From Clostridia bacterium (lineage in GTDB: Bacteria > UBA6262 > WVXT01), in the NCBI GenBank assembly GCA_030671905.1, contig DAOVHK010000044.1, positions 1 to 10,797 of the forward strand: a stretch of DNA of 10,797 nt, written 5' to 3'. The notes beneath the pieces are model-generated. The model did not search any database and was not told the DNA's origin. It saw only the letters and a list, made by a program, of their open reading frames with translations. Shown here piece after piece: positions 1-7,471 of this stretch. Position 1 is the stretch's first letter. Every line of letters begins with the position of its first letter. Position numbers and translations under genes: made by a program.

Positions 1-471
1 ACTATGAAAGAGGCGGCAAAAATACTGGAGAGGTTTAGGGTTCCTTATGAGATGACAGTTTCCTCTGCGCACCGTTCTCCTAAGAGGACACTCGATTACG
101 CTAAGAGGGCAGAAAAGAGGGGAGTGAAAGTTTTAATTGTTGGTGCTGGCGGAGCAGCACATCTTGCAGGAGTAATTGCTGCTCACACTACTCTTCCTGT
201 TATTGGCGTTCCTATGCATACAGGTCCACTGAAGGGAAGAGATTCTCTCTACTCTACTGTGCAGATGCCTAAAGGAGTGCCTGTAGCTACTATGGCCATT
301 GGGAAATCAGGGGCGATAAATGCAGGTATTATGGCAGTGGAGATTCTTGCTTTAAGTAATGCACAGATTAGAAAAGAATTGAAAAGATTCAAAACTGACT
401 TGGCAAAGGATGTGGAGAAGAAAAGTAAGAAGTTGGAAAGATTGGGCTACCAGAAATATTCGACTTCATAA
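1..471 (+). CDS. purE: 5-(carboxyamino)imidazole ribonucleotide mutase PurE (5' end cut by window)
   Basis: Interconverts N5-CAIR and CAIR in cytosolic de novo purine synthesis. The reading frame is open from base 1. The ATG at base 4 is an internal methionine, because the family's N-terminal GSxSD phosphate-binding segment (about 20 residues) is missing and must lie upstream. Visible hallmarks are the SAHR motif with the catalytic histidine, GAGGAAHL, GRDSLYSTVQMPKGVPV, and the AIGKSGAINAG segment, in family order. The lysine-rich C-terminal tail (KKSKKLERLGYQKYSTS) looks lineage-specific. The pattern is class I PurE, which normally works with PurK; no purK is visible here. The gene stops 18 bases before the phosphate transporter, suggesting co-transcription. 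The family call is very secure; the true start is outside the window. Confidence 0.96.
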   Translation, partial: TMKEAAKILERFRVPYEMTVSSAHRSPKRTLDYAKRAEKRGVKVLIVGAGGAAHLAGVIAAHTTLPVIGVPMHTGPLKGRDSLYSTVQMPKGVPVATMAIGKSGAINAGIMAVEILALSNAQIRKELKRFKTDLAKDVEKKSKKLERLGYQKYSTS

Positions 472-489
472 TTGAGGAGTAGATAATAG

Positions 490-2127
490 ATGATTAGAGA
501 GACAATATTTGGTGTAGTTGGTGGTCTGGGATTATTTATATTTGGTATCCATCTTATGGGTGCCGGGCTACATAAAGCCTCTGCAGATAAAATCAGGAAA
601 ATCCTCGCTGCTCTAACTTCTACACCATTTATGGGCATGCTCGTTGGCGCAGGAGTAACATCACTTATTCAATCCTCCAGCGCTACTACGGTGATGTTGG
701 TGGGATTTGTTAATGCCGGGTTGATGACTTTGAGACAGGCAATTGGCGTGATTTTGGGAGCCGATATTGGCACAACAATCACTGCTCAACTAATCGCTTT
801 TAAATTGACTGATTTTGCTTTACCCATTATCGGGCTGGGTATGGCGATGAACATCTTCGCTAAAAAGAAATTCTATAAGAGTATTGGAGAATTTCTGTTC
901 GGTTTCGGTATTCTCTTTTTGGGTCTGAAGATATTGACGGGTTCAGTAGAGCCTTTTGGAGCTAGTGAGTCTGTGCGTAATGCCTTTATCATCTTTAGCA
1001 AGAGTCCTATCACTGGCATAGCTACTGGTATGATAGTAACAATGATTGTCCAATCGAGTAGTGTCACAGTGGGCTTAGTTTTGGCTTTAGCTTCTACGGG
1101 GTTAATAGACTTAAGTGGAGCAATACCTCTAATTTTAGGAGACAATATTGGTACTTGTATAACTGCACTTCTTGCTTCTATGGGCACGACTATTTCTGCA
1201 AAGAGGACAGCCATTGCCCATGTTACAGTTAAAGTTATAGGAGTCGTTCTTCTCTTGATTTTCCTGCCTTATTATCAAAAGTTGATTGCGGCTACTACAA
1301 CTAATATTATGCGCCAATGTGCTAATGCCCATACAATATTTAATGTAATGATTACTATGCTTTTCCTTCCCCTGGTAGGAGTTCTGGCCCGCACGATTGA
1401 AAAGGTTGTTCCTGGCAAGGAGACTGTTGTGGAGGCGGGTCCTAAGCATCTGGAAAAACACCTTTTAAACACACCTGTTTTAGCTTTGCAAGCAGGTATA
1501 CATGAGACGATTCATACTCTAGGTCTGGTCAAAGAGATGATAGATGATTCTATTGAAGGATTTATGGAAAACGATATTAAGGCATTGGATAAAGTTTCCC
1601 AGGGTGAAGAGGCTGTGGACAGCTTGAGGATGGCGGTTTCAAATTATCTGGTGGAACTGATGCAGAGGGAATTGAGCGAGGAAGAGTCGAAGAAGATACC
1701 ATCTCTTTTGCACATAATTAATGATGTTGAGCGAATCGGCGACCATGCGGAAAACTTGAGGGACCTGGCAGAAAGGAAAATTGATGAAAAGTTACCTTTC
1801 TCCAAGATGGCAAATAGTGAAATCCGCCAGCTACAGGGAGAAATAGATGAGATGGTGGAGGAAGCTATTTCTGCACTTAAGACCAATGAGGTTAAGGAGG
1901 CACAAAAGGTAATTGAGAGGGAGTCTCGAGTTAACCTTTTGAGGAATAAATTAAATCAGAATCATGTTAAGAGGTTAGAAGATGGAACATGTAAAGTGCT
2001 TTCCGGGATAGTTTTTCTGGAAATGGTTAGTAACCTTGAAAAGATAGGGGACCATCTGACCAATATCGGTCAGGCGGTTATTTCTCCATTGCAGTGGGAG
2101 CATATTGAGGAAGGAGAGAGAGTTTAA
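490..2127 (+). CDS. Na+/phosphate cotransporter family protein with C-terminal PhoU-like domain
   Basis: Inner-membrane protein of the NptA/YjbB-type Na/Pi cotransporter family, expected to move inorganic phosphate with sodium. Many members are poorly characterised, and some may export phosphate. The first ~300 residues are mostly hydrophobic. They hold the family's two inverted-repeat cores, each with a QSSS signature (residues 61-64 and 188-191) followed by a GADIGTT or GDNIGTC motif (about 90-95 and 217-223). From about residue 330 the protein becomes soluble and helical like PhoU, with ERIGDHAEN (414-422) and a second KIGDHLTNI copy near the C-terminus, typical PhoU metal-binding motifs. 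The length of 545 aa is normal for this fusion. GAGGAG at 474-479 is a good ribosome binding site for the ATG at 490. It lies between purE and purM and ends 3 bases before purM, an unusual location. Substrate specificity is inferred. Confidence 0.93.
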   Translation: MIRETIFGVVGGLGLFIFGIHLMGAGLHKASADKIRKILAALTSTPFMGMLVGAGVTSLIQSSSATTVMLVGFVNAGLMTLRQAIGVILGADIGTTITAQLIAFKLTDFALPIIGLGMAMNIFAKKKFYKSIGEFLFGFGILFLGLKILTGSVEPFGASESVRNAFIIFSKSPITGIATGMIVTMIVQSSSVTVGLVLALASTGLIDLSGAIPLILGDNIGTCITALLASMGTTISAKRTAIAHVTVKVIGVVLLLIFLPYYQKLIAATTTNIMRQCANAHTIFNVMITMLFLPLVGVLARTIEKVVPGKETVVEAGPKHLEKHLLNTPVLALQAGIHETIHTLGLVKEMIDDSIEGFMENDIKALDKVSQGEEAVDSLRMAVSNYLVELMQRELSEEESKKIPSLLHIINDVERIGDHAENLRDLAERKIDEKLPFSKMANSEIRQLQGEIDEMVEEAISALKTNEVKEAQKVIERESRVNLLRNKLNQNHVKRLEDGTCKVLSGIVFLEMVSNLEKIGDHLTNIGQAVISPLQWEHIEEGERV

Positions 2128-2130
2128 TTT

Positions 2131-3078
2131 ATGGTGACTTATAAAGAAGCCGGAGTAGACATTAAGAAGGCAGAGAAACTGGTAAAGAAAATAAAAGGGA
2201 TTGTTTCTGGAATCGGAGGCTTCTCAGGTCTTTACCCGATGGAGCTGGCGAGATATAAGAAACCCTTTCTCGTTGCTTCCACTGACGGGGTAGGAACAAA
2301 ACTAAAAATTGCGCAACTCATAAGAAAACATAATACAGTGGGTATCGACCTTGTGGCAATGTGTGTTAACGACATTATAACTTGTGGAGCAAAACCGATG
2401 TTCTTCCTTGACTATTTTGCCACGGGAAAGCTGGAACTGGGAGTTGCTGAGGAAGTAATTAAGGGAATTCATAAAGGCTGCCTTCAGGGTAGGTGTCCAT
2501 TGATAGGAGGAGAGACTGCTGAGATGCCTGGTTTCTATAAGAAAGGCGAATACGATTTAGCCGGCTTTTGTGTGGGTATTGTGGATAGAAAAGAAGTAAT
2601 AGATGGAAAAAAGATTAAGCCGGGCGATATAATTTTTGGTCTTCCTTCTTCGGGCTTGCACAGTAACGGTTTCTCTTTGGTGCGTAAGATTTTCTCCCAG
2701 AGAGAATTAAAAAACCTGGGTAAGGAGTTATTGAAACCCACAAAGATATATGTGAAAGATGTCCTTTCAGTAAGATCTATTGTGCGGGGAATTGCCCATA
2801 TCACCGGGGGAGGATTTATTGATAACATTACTCGCATTCTCCCTCAGAAGTGCCAGGCAATAATCCACCAGGGTTCCTGGAGAGTTCCCCGAATTTTCCA
2901 GCTCGTTCAGAAAAAGGGAAAGATTAAAGAAAAAGAGATGTTTCATACTTTCAATATGGGAATAGGTATGGTTCTGATTGTCTCTCCGGCTAAAAGAAAG
3001 AGACTCTTATCTCGCTTACCACAGGCTCGGCCTATTGGAGAGGTGGTCTCTGGCAGGCGTCAGGTGAAAATAATATGA
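2131..3078 (+). CDS. purM: Phosphoribosylformylglycinamidine cyclo-ligase (AIR synthetase) PurM
   Basis: ATP-dependent closure of FGAM to AIR, the step that forms the imidazole ring, in the cytosol. The start MVTYKEAGVDIKKAEKL matches the family N-terminus. STDGVGTKLKIA, GIDLVAMCVNDI, GAKPMFFLDYFATGKL, GGETAEMPGFY, GLPSSGLHSNGFSL and HITGGGFIDNI follow in order, covering the ATP- and substrate-binding loops of the PurM/PurL fold. At 315 aa it is somewhat shorter than the ~345 aa E. coli enzyme. The shortening is towards the C-terminus, and no core motif is lost. It begins 3 bases after the phosphate transporter, with the likely ribosome binding site (AAGGAG, 2111-2116) inside the transporter's last codons at a long spacing, so translational coupling is probable. 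Its stop overlaps the next start in an ATGA (3075-3078). Confidence 0.97.
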   Translation: MVTYKEAGVDIKKAEKLVKKIKGIVSGIGGFSGLYPMELARYKKPFLVASTDGVGTKLKIAQLIRKHNTVGIDLVAMCVNDIITCGAKPMFFLDYFATGKLELGVAEEVIKGIHKGCLQGRCPLIGGETAEMPGFYKKGEYDLAGFCVGIVDRKEVIDGKKIKPGDIIFGLPSSGLHSNGFSLVRKIFSQRELKNLGKELLKPTKIYVKDVLSVRSIVRGIAHITGGGFIDNITRILPQKCQAIIHQGSWRVPRIFQLVQKKGKIKEKEMFHTFNMGIGMVLIVSPAKRKRLLSRLPQARPIGEVVSGRRQVKII

Positions 3079-3866
3079 ACTATAAGTTTGGAATATTCTC
3101 TACAGGAAGAGATAATGAAGCGATCAAGCTTTTTCAAGAAGTATATAATAGCATTGAACAGGGAGTCATAAACGGAGAGATAGCCTATCTATTCTGCAAC
3201 AGAGTTGAAGGAGAAAAGGAGATAACTGACTCGCTTCTTAAATTGGTGAGAGACTGCGGGATTGAGTTAATCACTTTTTCTTCTAAAAGTTTTAACAGGG
3301 AGATGAGAGAGAAGGCTGTTGAGGAAAGCAAGAGTGGGGGAAGCGATTCTCCTCTCCTTATCCAGTGGAGAAACGAGTATGATAAAGAAATAATGGAGAG
3401 GATTCCTCAATCCTTCGACATCTATCTCGTAGGTTACATGCTTATAATTGGACCTGAAATGTGTAAGTCTTACAACATTCTGAATCTCCATCCAGCACCA
3501 CCCGGTGGTCCTCAAGGTAGCTGGCAGGAAGTGATGAGGAAATTGATTGAGTCAAATGCAAAAGAAGCGGGTTGTATGATGCATCTGGTAACGCCCGAAT
3601 TAGACAAGGGTCCTCCCATCTCATATTGCACATTTCCCATTGTGGGAAGAGATTACGAGCCACTGTGGAAGGAGTACTACTCTACCGATAACTACTGTAA
3701 ACTCTTCTCTAAAATTCGGGAAGAAGAATTCAAAAGAGAATCTCCTCTGGTTATCCATACAATAAAGGCATTTGCTGATGGAAAAGTACGGATAGAGGAA
3801 AAGAGGGTGGTGACCACAGAGGGGGAAGCTACAAAAGGTTATTGCTTGAACGAAACGATAAAATAG
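3075..3866 (+). CDS. purN: PurN-like formyltransferase (probable GAR transformylase, long variant)
   Basis: Probably transfers a formyl group from 10-formyltetrahydrofolate to glycinamide ribonucleotide. The formyltransferase fold is visible: an N-terminal GIFSTGRDNEA where PurN has its GNGSN-type phosphate-binding loop, a CNR element near residue 41, GYMLIIGPEM at 120-129, and NLHPAPPGGPQGSW at 137-150. ELDKGPPISY follows from about residue 175. N137, H139 and D177 line up with the PurN catalytic Asn-His-Asp triad, with near-normal spacing. It departs from ordinary ~200 aa PurN: it is 263 aa, has extra sequence around residues 70-110, a proline/glycine-rich loop after the catalytic HP, and a C-terminal extension. 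I recall similar long forms in Chloroflexi-type genomes. It overlaps purM by 4 bases, which supports coupling and a purine role. The precise substrate is inferred; another formyl acceptor is possible. Confidence 0.82.
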   Translation: MNYKFGIFSTGRDNEAIKLFQEVYNSIEQGVINGEIAYLFCNRVEGEKEITDSLLKLVRDCGIELITFSSKSFNREMREKAVEESKSGGSDSPLLIQWRNEYDKEIMERIPQSFDIYLVGYMLIIGPEMCKSYNILNLHPAPPGGPQGSWQEVMRKLIESNAKEAGCMMHLVTPELDKGPPISYCTFPIVGRDYEPLWKEYYSTDNYCKLFSKIREEEFKRESPLVIHTIKAFADGKVRIEEKRVVTTEGEATKGYCLNETIK

Positions 3867-3869
3867 AAG

Positions 3870-4862
3870 ATGCAATTTATTACTGATTGTGAAGGACCTA
3901 TCTCTAAGAATGATAACGCCTTAGAACTGGCAACCAATTTTCTGCCAGAAGGCGAGAAATTTTTTACCCAGCTTAGCAGGTATGATGACTTTTTAGCATT
4001 AACCGGAAGGGAAGGATACAAGGCAGGCGATACATTGAGATTGGTCCTTCCGTTTCTGAAAGCCTACGGGACAACAGATAAAAAAATTGTAGAATATTCA
4101 AAAAAGAATATTCTTTTAATGCCTGGCGCTAAAGAGACACTCCGTTTCGTTCAGGAAAGGATGCCTTCCTTCATTGTTAGTACTAGTTACCAGCCTTATA
4201 TTCAGGCACTCTGTGAAGTCGTAGAGTTTCCTCCTGAAAATGTCTATTGTACCGAGCTAAACATAGACAAGTATAATATCTCTAAGGAGGAGATAGAAAA
4301 ACTTAAGGAATTTAGTAAACAGATATTAGCTTATCCTTTAATAGAAGTTTCTGAAATTAACAATTTAAGCCCTCAGACTAAAAAGACTATAGATAGATTG
4401 GAAGAGATTTTCTGGAAAGAGATAGTCTCTATGGAATCGGGTAAAATGCTGAAAGAGGTTAATCCAGTGGGAGGTCGAGAGAAAGTCAATGCCATAAAAG
4501 ATAGTCTAAAGAAATGTAACAACAGTCCTCAAGATGCTATGTATGTGGGAGATAGCATCACTGATCGAGAGGCATTAAGTTTTATAAGAGAAAACAAAGG
4601 ATTAGCAGTATCTTTTAATGGTAATAGATACGCAATCGAGAAGGCAGAAGTAGTCTGTATTTCAGAAAACACATCTCCCATTTCAGTTCTTGCAGATGCT
4701 TTTTCTCAGGGAGGTAAGGGAAAGGTGATGGAGTTGATAGAAAACTGGAAAGAAAAGCTCCCCTTACTGGAAGTGGTGAGTGGAAATAATAGAGAACGTC
4801 TCATCTCTCTTAGCGAAAAATTCAGGAAGAGTGTGCGGGGTGAGGCAGGAAGTTTGGGATGA
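3870..4862 (+). CDS. HAD-superfamily hydrolase (EhaR-like family), function unknown
   Basis: Predicted phosphatase or phosphotransferase of the haloacid dehalogenase superfamily, 330 aa. Motif I is TDCEGPIS: nucleophile D6 with E8 where most HAD phosphatases have a second Asp; a DxEG motif is also known in ThrH. Motif II is probably VSTSY (residues 103-107). Motif III is probably a lysine near residue 205, and motif IV is VGDSITD (226-232), the metal-binding acidic pair. A helical cap of about 120 residues sits between motifs II and III, and another insert (about 15-95) follows motif I. By memory the N-terminus (DCEGPISKNDNA, GYKAGDTL) resembles archaeal proteins annotated as energy-converting hydrogenase A subunit R. 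No hydrogenase genes are visible here, so that name should not be transferred as a function. It starts 3 bases after the PurN-like gene, without a clear ribosome binding site, so it is probably coupled. Substrate unknown. Confidence 0.8.
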   Translation: MQFITDCEGPISKNDNALELATNFLPEGEKFFTQLSRYDDFLALTGREGYKAGDTLRLVLPFLKAYGTTDKKIVEYSKKNILLMPGAKETLRFVQERMPSFIVSTSYQPYIQALCEVVEFPPENVYCTELNIDKYNISKEEIEKLKEFSKQILAYPLIEVSEINNLSPQTKKTIDRLEEIFWKEIVSMESGKMLKEVNPVGGREKVNAIKDSLKKCNNSPQDAMYVGDSITDREALSFIRENKGLAVSFNGNRYAIEKAEVVCISENTSPISVLADAFSQGGKGKVMELIENWKEKLPLLEVVSGNNRERLISLSEKFRKSVRGEAGSLG

Positions 4863-4866
4863 AAAT

Positions 4867-5787
4867 ATGGATGTAGTCTCTATAGGTGCTGTAAATATCG
4901 ATTTAGTGGCTAAGGTAGATAGGTTTCCCAATCCTGACCAGGAGACTGTAATCAAAAGATGGGATATGGTTGGTGGAGGTTCTGCTGCCAATGTTGCCTG
5001 TGGGATCTCCCGCCTGGGAGTAAATTCTGGGTTCATTGGAAATGTGGGAGGAGACTATTTTGGAGAGGTCCTGAGGGATGGTTTGAAAACGGAGAAGGTC
5101 GATATATCTTGCTTAAAGGTTTGTAAGGAAAATAGTGGCAGCGTTATTGCTATTGTTAGTAAAGGTGGTGAGAGGATTCTCTTTGCCTATCAAGGAGCCA
5201 ATGCAAAACTATCTCTTGAAAATATTGATAAAAATTATATAAAATCCGCTAAGTATATTTTCTTGAGTAGCATTGAAGGTGAAAAAGCTATCCCGGCGAT
5301 GGAACTTGCTTCCCAATATGCTAAAGAATCCGGAGTGAAAGTATTTTTCGACCCGGGATACATATTTGTGGAAAAGGGGCTTAAAAGCCTTCAAGGAATC
5401 TTGAATAAAGCAACAATAGTGAAATTTAATGAGACAGAGATAAAAGAGTTAACCAAAAGAGAAAAGCTCCACGAGGCCTCGGAAGCCATTGCCGAATACG
5501 GAGCAAAAATTGTTCTTACCACTCTGGGAAGAGAAGGATGCTTCGTCTATTCTGGTGTGGGCAATAAATTTATTGACTCGTATAAAGAATTCAAACCTGT
5601 GGATAAAACAGGGGCTGGTGATGCCTTTTCTTGTGGGTTTATTTTTGGTGATTTAAACAATTGGGATTTGGAAAAATCTGTAAAATTTGCTAATCTTATA
5701 GCGAGCATTTCCATTACCAGGATTGGGGCAAGGTCTGTTCCCTATTTAAAAGAATTAAAGGATTACAAAGAATATAACCAATTCTAA
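4867..5787 (+). CDS. PfkB/ribokinase-family carbohydrate or nucleoside kinase
   Basis: ATP-dependent kinase of the PfkB (ribokinase/adenosine kinase) family, 306 aa from this start. MDVVSIGAVNIDLV is a classic first strand, GGGSAANVACGISRLG (residues 36-51) is signature 1, FNETE (187-191) supplies the NxxE magnesium motif, and DKTGAGDAFSCGF (246-258) is signature 2 with catalytic base D252. The ATG at 4867 is chosen because family homology begins there. The frame is open upstream as far as 4780, but that stretch overlaps the HAD gene; GTG codons at 4831 and 4840 are weaker alternatives. A possible ribosome binding site, AGGAAG (4847-4852), has long spacing, so coupling to the HAD stop 4 bases upstream is likely. 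The substrate cannot be read from sequence: ribose, a nucleoside or another sugar are all possible. The setting favours a purine-linked substrate, but only by inference. Confidence 0.88.
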   Translation: MDVVSIGAVNIDLVAKVDRFPNPDQETVIKRWDMVGGGSAANVACGISRLGVNSGFIGNVGGDYFGEVLRDGLKTEKVDISCLKVCKENSGSVIAIVSKGGERILFAYQGANAKLSLENIDKNYIKSAKYIFLSSIEGEKAIPAMELASQYAKESGVKVFFDPGYIFVEKGLKSLQGILNKATIVKFNETEIKELTKREKLHEASEAIAEYGAKIVLTTLGREGCFVYSGVGNKFIDSYKEFKPVDKTGAGDAFSCGFIFGDLNNWDLEKSVKFANLIASISITRIGARSVPYLKELKDYKEYNQF

Positions 5788-5795
5788 GAAAAATT

Positions 5796-5874
5796 ATTTC
5801 CCTCTCTCTTGAAGAGAGAGAGTGAAAAAATTTCCTCTCCTCTCGGGGGAGAGGGTTAGGGTGAGGGGGAGAAG
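5796..5874. repeat. Dispersed palindromic repeat ('PHPNPLP' type) in the purH leader
   Basis: Two hairpin-forming pieces. The first has 9-base arms CTCTCTCTT (5802-5810) and AAGAGAGAG (5812-5820) around a single G, so the real loop would be wider. The second has CCTCTCC (5834-5840) pairing with GGAGAGG (5848-5854). It is followed by GGTTAGGGTGAGGGGG (5854-5869). Read on the minus strand, the second unit encodes PPHPNPLPREER, a peptide I recognise as a common spurious annotation produced by an intergenic repeat found in many bacterial genomes. Its right end (GGGGGAG, 5865-5871) supplies purH's ribosome binding site, 5 bases before the ATG. The hairpins lack a U-run and are not a good intrinsic terminator. 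They could still affect mRNA stability or folding. Confidence 0.72.
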
Positions 5875-5876
5875 TT

Positions 5877-7442
5877 ATGCCGCAAGTTAAGAGAGCTCTT
5901 ATTAGTGTGTTTGACAAGACAGGAATTGTAGAGTTTGCCAGTGGTTTAAAGGATTTGGGAGTGGAGATTATCTCTACCGGGGGGACGGCTAAGATGTTAA
6001 AGGAAGCAGGAATACCCATCCGCTCGGTTTCGGATTATACAGGTTTTCCTGAGGTACTCGAGGGAAGGCTGAAGACTTTGCATCCTAAAGTTCATGGGGC
6101 TTTGCTTGCCGTCAGGGATAATCCTCAGCACAGGAAAGAGATAGAAAAGCATAACATAGAACTGATTGATATGGTGGTAATTAACCTCTATCCTTTTGAG
6201 GCCACAGTTGCCAAAGAGGGCGTCACTAAAGAGGAGGCTATTGAGAACATTGACATCGGTGGTCCAACTATGTTGAGGTCAGCAGCCAAAAATTATAAGT
6301 GGGTAGTGCCGATTTCTAACCCTGAGCATTATAGTTCCGTCCTGGAAGAGATGAAAAAGAATAAAGGTGCGGTAAGCGAGGATACCTCTCTAAGATTAAC
6401 TACAGATATCTTCCAGAATTTATCGAAATATAACTACCATATCTACCATTACTTTCTCACTTCCCTCTCATCTCCTTCTCTTTTTCCGGATTTATTGCAA
6501 CTCCAGCTGGAGAAGGTAAAGGATTTGAGGTATGGAGAGAATCCCCATCAAAGTGCAGCATTCTATAGAGAGTCAGTTAAAGGAAAAGTACAGGGGATAG
6601 CGGGTATAGAGCAACTGGGAGGTAAGGAACTTTCTTTTAATAATATTATAGATTTAGATGCAGCAGTCAATATAGTGGAAGAATTTGAACAGCCAGTAGC
6701 AGTGGTTATTAAGCATACCAATCCTTGTGGTGTGGCTACTGGTGAGGTTCTCCTTGAGGCTTATAAGAAAGCTCGTCAATGCGACCCGGTTAGTGCCTTT
6801 GGGTCCATTGTGGGGTTCAATCGGAAGGTGGATAGTAAAACAGCAGAAGAGATTGTTAAGGCTTTTGTTGAGGCAGTAATTGCCCCAGATTTTGAAGATG
6901 AAGCAGTTAAGGTTCTGAAAGTAAAAAAGGATATCCGACTGTTAAAATTGTCTGGTGAAAGAAAATTATCTTCTCGCCAGCTCGATTATCGGAGAGTTTC
7001 AGGTGGGCTATTAGCTCAGGCGAAGGATTTGAAACTTTTTAGCGATAGTCTGGAAATGGTTACTGAAAGGAAACCAACTGAAGGGGAATTGAAAGCTCTC
7101 CAGTTTGCCTGGAAGGTTTGTAAGCACGTTAAGTCGAATGCCATTGTTCTGGCAAACGAAATCCAGACGCTGGGTATCGGAGCTGGTCAGATGTCTCGTG
7201 TCGATGCAGTGAAAATTGCGGCGAGGAAGATGGGAGAGCAATTCGGGGAGTATAAGGGGCTTATAGTTTTAGCTTCGGATGCTTTCTTTCCTTTCCGCGA
7301 CTCTGTCGACTTGGCTGCCACCTTAGGAGTTACAGCAATTATTCAGCCGGGCGGTTCCTTGAGGGATAAGGAGTCGATTACTGCTTGTAATGAGCATAAA
7401 ATTGCTATGGCCTTCACCAAAATGCGCCATTTCAAACATTAA
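5877..7442 (+). CDS. purH: Bifunctional AICAR transformylase / IMP cyclohydrolase PurH
   Basis: Catalyses the last two steps to IMP: formylation of AICAR with 10-formyl-THF, then ring closure. The 521 aa length is normal. The cyclohydrolase (MGS-like) domain spans about residues 1-145, with SVFDKTGIVEFA, STGGTAKML, GRLKTLHPKVHG and INLYPFE, and continues through GGPTMLRSAAKN. The transformylase domain runs from about 215 to the end: LRYGENPHQSAA, IKHTNPCG with the catalytic Lys-His pair (K279, H280), DPVSAFGSIVGFNR, SDAFFPFRDSVDLAA, IQPGGSLRD and a final MRHFKH. The linker near 185-205 (NYHIYHYFLTSLSSPS) is unusually tyrosine/histidine-rich, but no motif is disturbed. The ATG follows a strong SD (GGAG, 5868-5871) donated by the upstream repeat. 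The gene opens the second half of the cluster, 89 bases after the kinase. Confidence 0.98.
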   Translation: MPQVKRALISVFDKTGIVEFASGLKDLGVEIISTGGTAKMLKEAGIPIRSVSDYTGFPEVLEGRLKTLHPKVHGALLAVRDNPQHRKEIEKHNIELIDMVVINLYPFEATVAKEGVTKEEAIENIDIGGPTMLRSAAKNYKWVVPISNPEHYSSVLEEMKKNKGAVSEDTSLRLTTDIFQNLSKYNYHIYHYFLTSLSSPSLFPDLLQLQLEKVKDLRYGENPHQSAAFYRESVKGKVQGIAGIEQLGGKELSFNNIIDLDAAVNIVEEFEQPVAVVIKHTNPCGVATGEVLLEAYKKARQCDPVSAFGSIVGFNRKVDSKTAEEIVKAFVEAVIAPDFEDEAVKVLKVKKDIRLLKLSGERKLSSRQLDYRRVSGGLLAQAKDLKLFSDSLEMVTERKPTEGELKALQFAWKVCKHVKSNAIVLANEIQTLGIGAGQMSRVDAVKIAARKMGEQFGEYKGLIVLASDAFFPFRDSVDLAATLGVTAIIQPGGSLRDKESITACNEHKIAMAFTKMRHFKH

Positions 7443-7471
7443 AAAAAGAAAAGAGGTCAGAGTCATTTTTC

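Noticed and set aside
1135..1461. Minus-strand open frame of 108 codons inside the phosphate transporter
   Set aside because: It is antisense to a strongly conserved membrane domain, has no ribosome binding site and no recognisable family; a shadow frame.
4780..4866. Upstream extension of the kinase reading frame to an ATG at 4780
   Set aside because: It would overlap the HAD gene by over 80 bases, and the extra residues do not resemble a PfkB N-terminus, which begins exactly at the ATG at 4867.
5801..5855. Rho-independent terminator between the kinase and purH
   Set aside because: Hairpins are present but no U-run follows either on the + strand; the downstream sequence is A-rich or G-rich. 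A dispersed repeat explains them better.
5714..6019. Minus-strand open frame of 101 codons containing PPHPNPLPREER
   Set aside because: It spans the kinase end, the repeat and the purH start. The peptide is the well-known artefact of translating this intergenic repeat, and no ribosome binding site or family match supports a gene.
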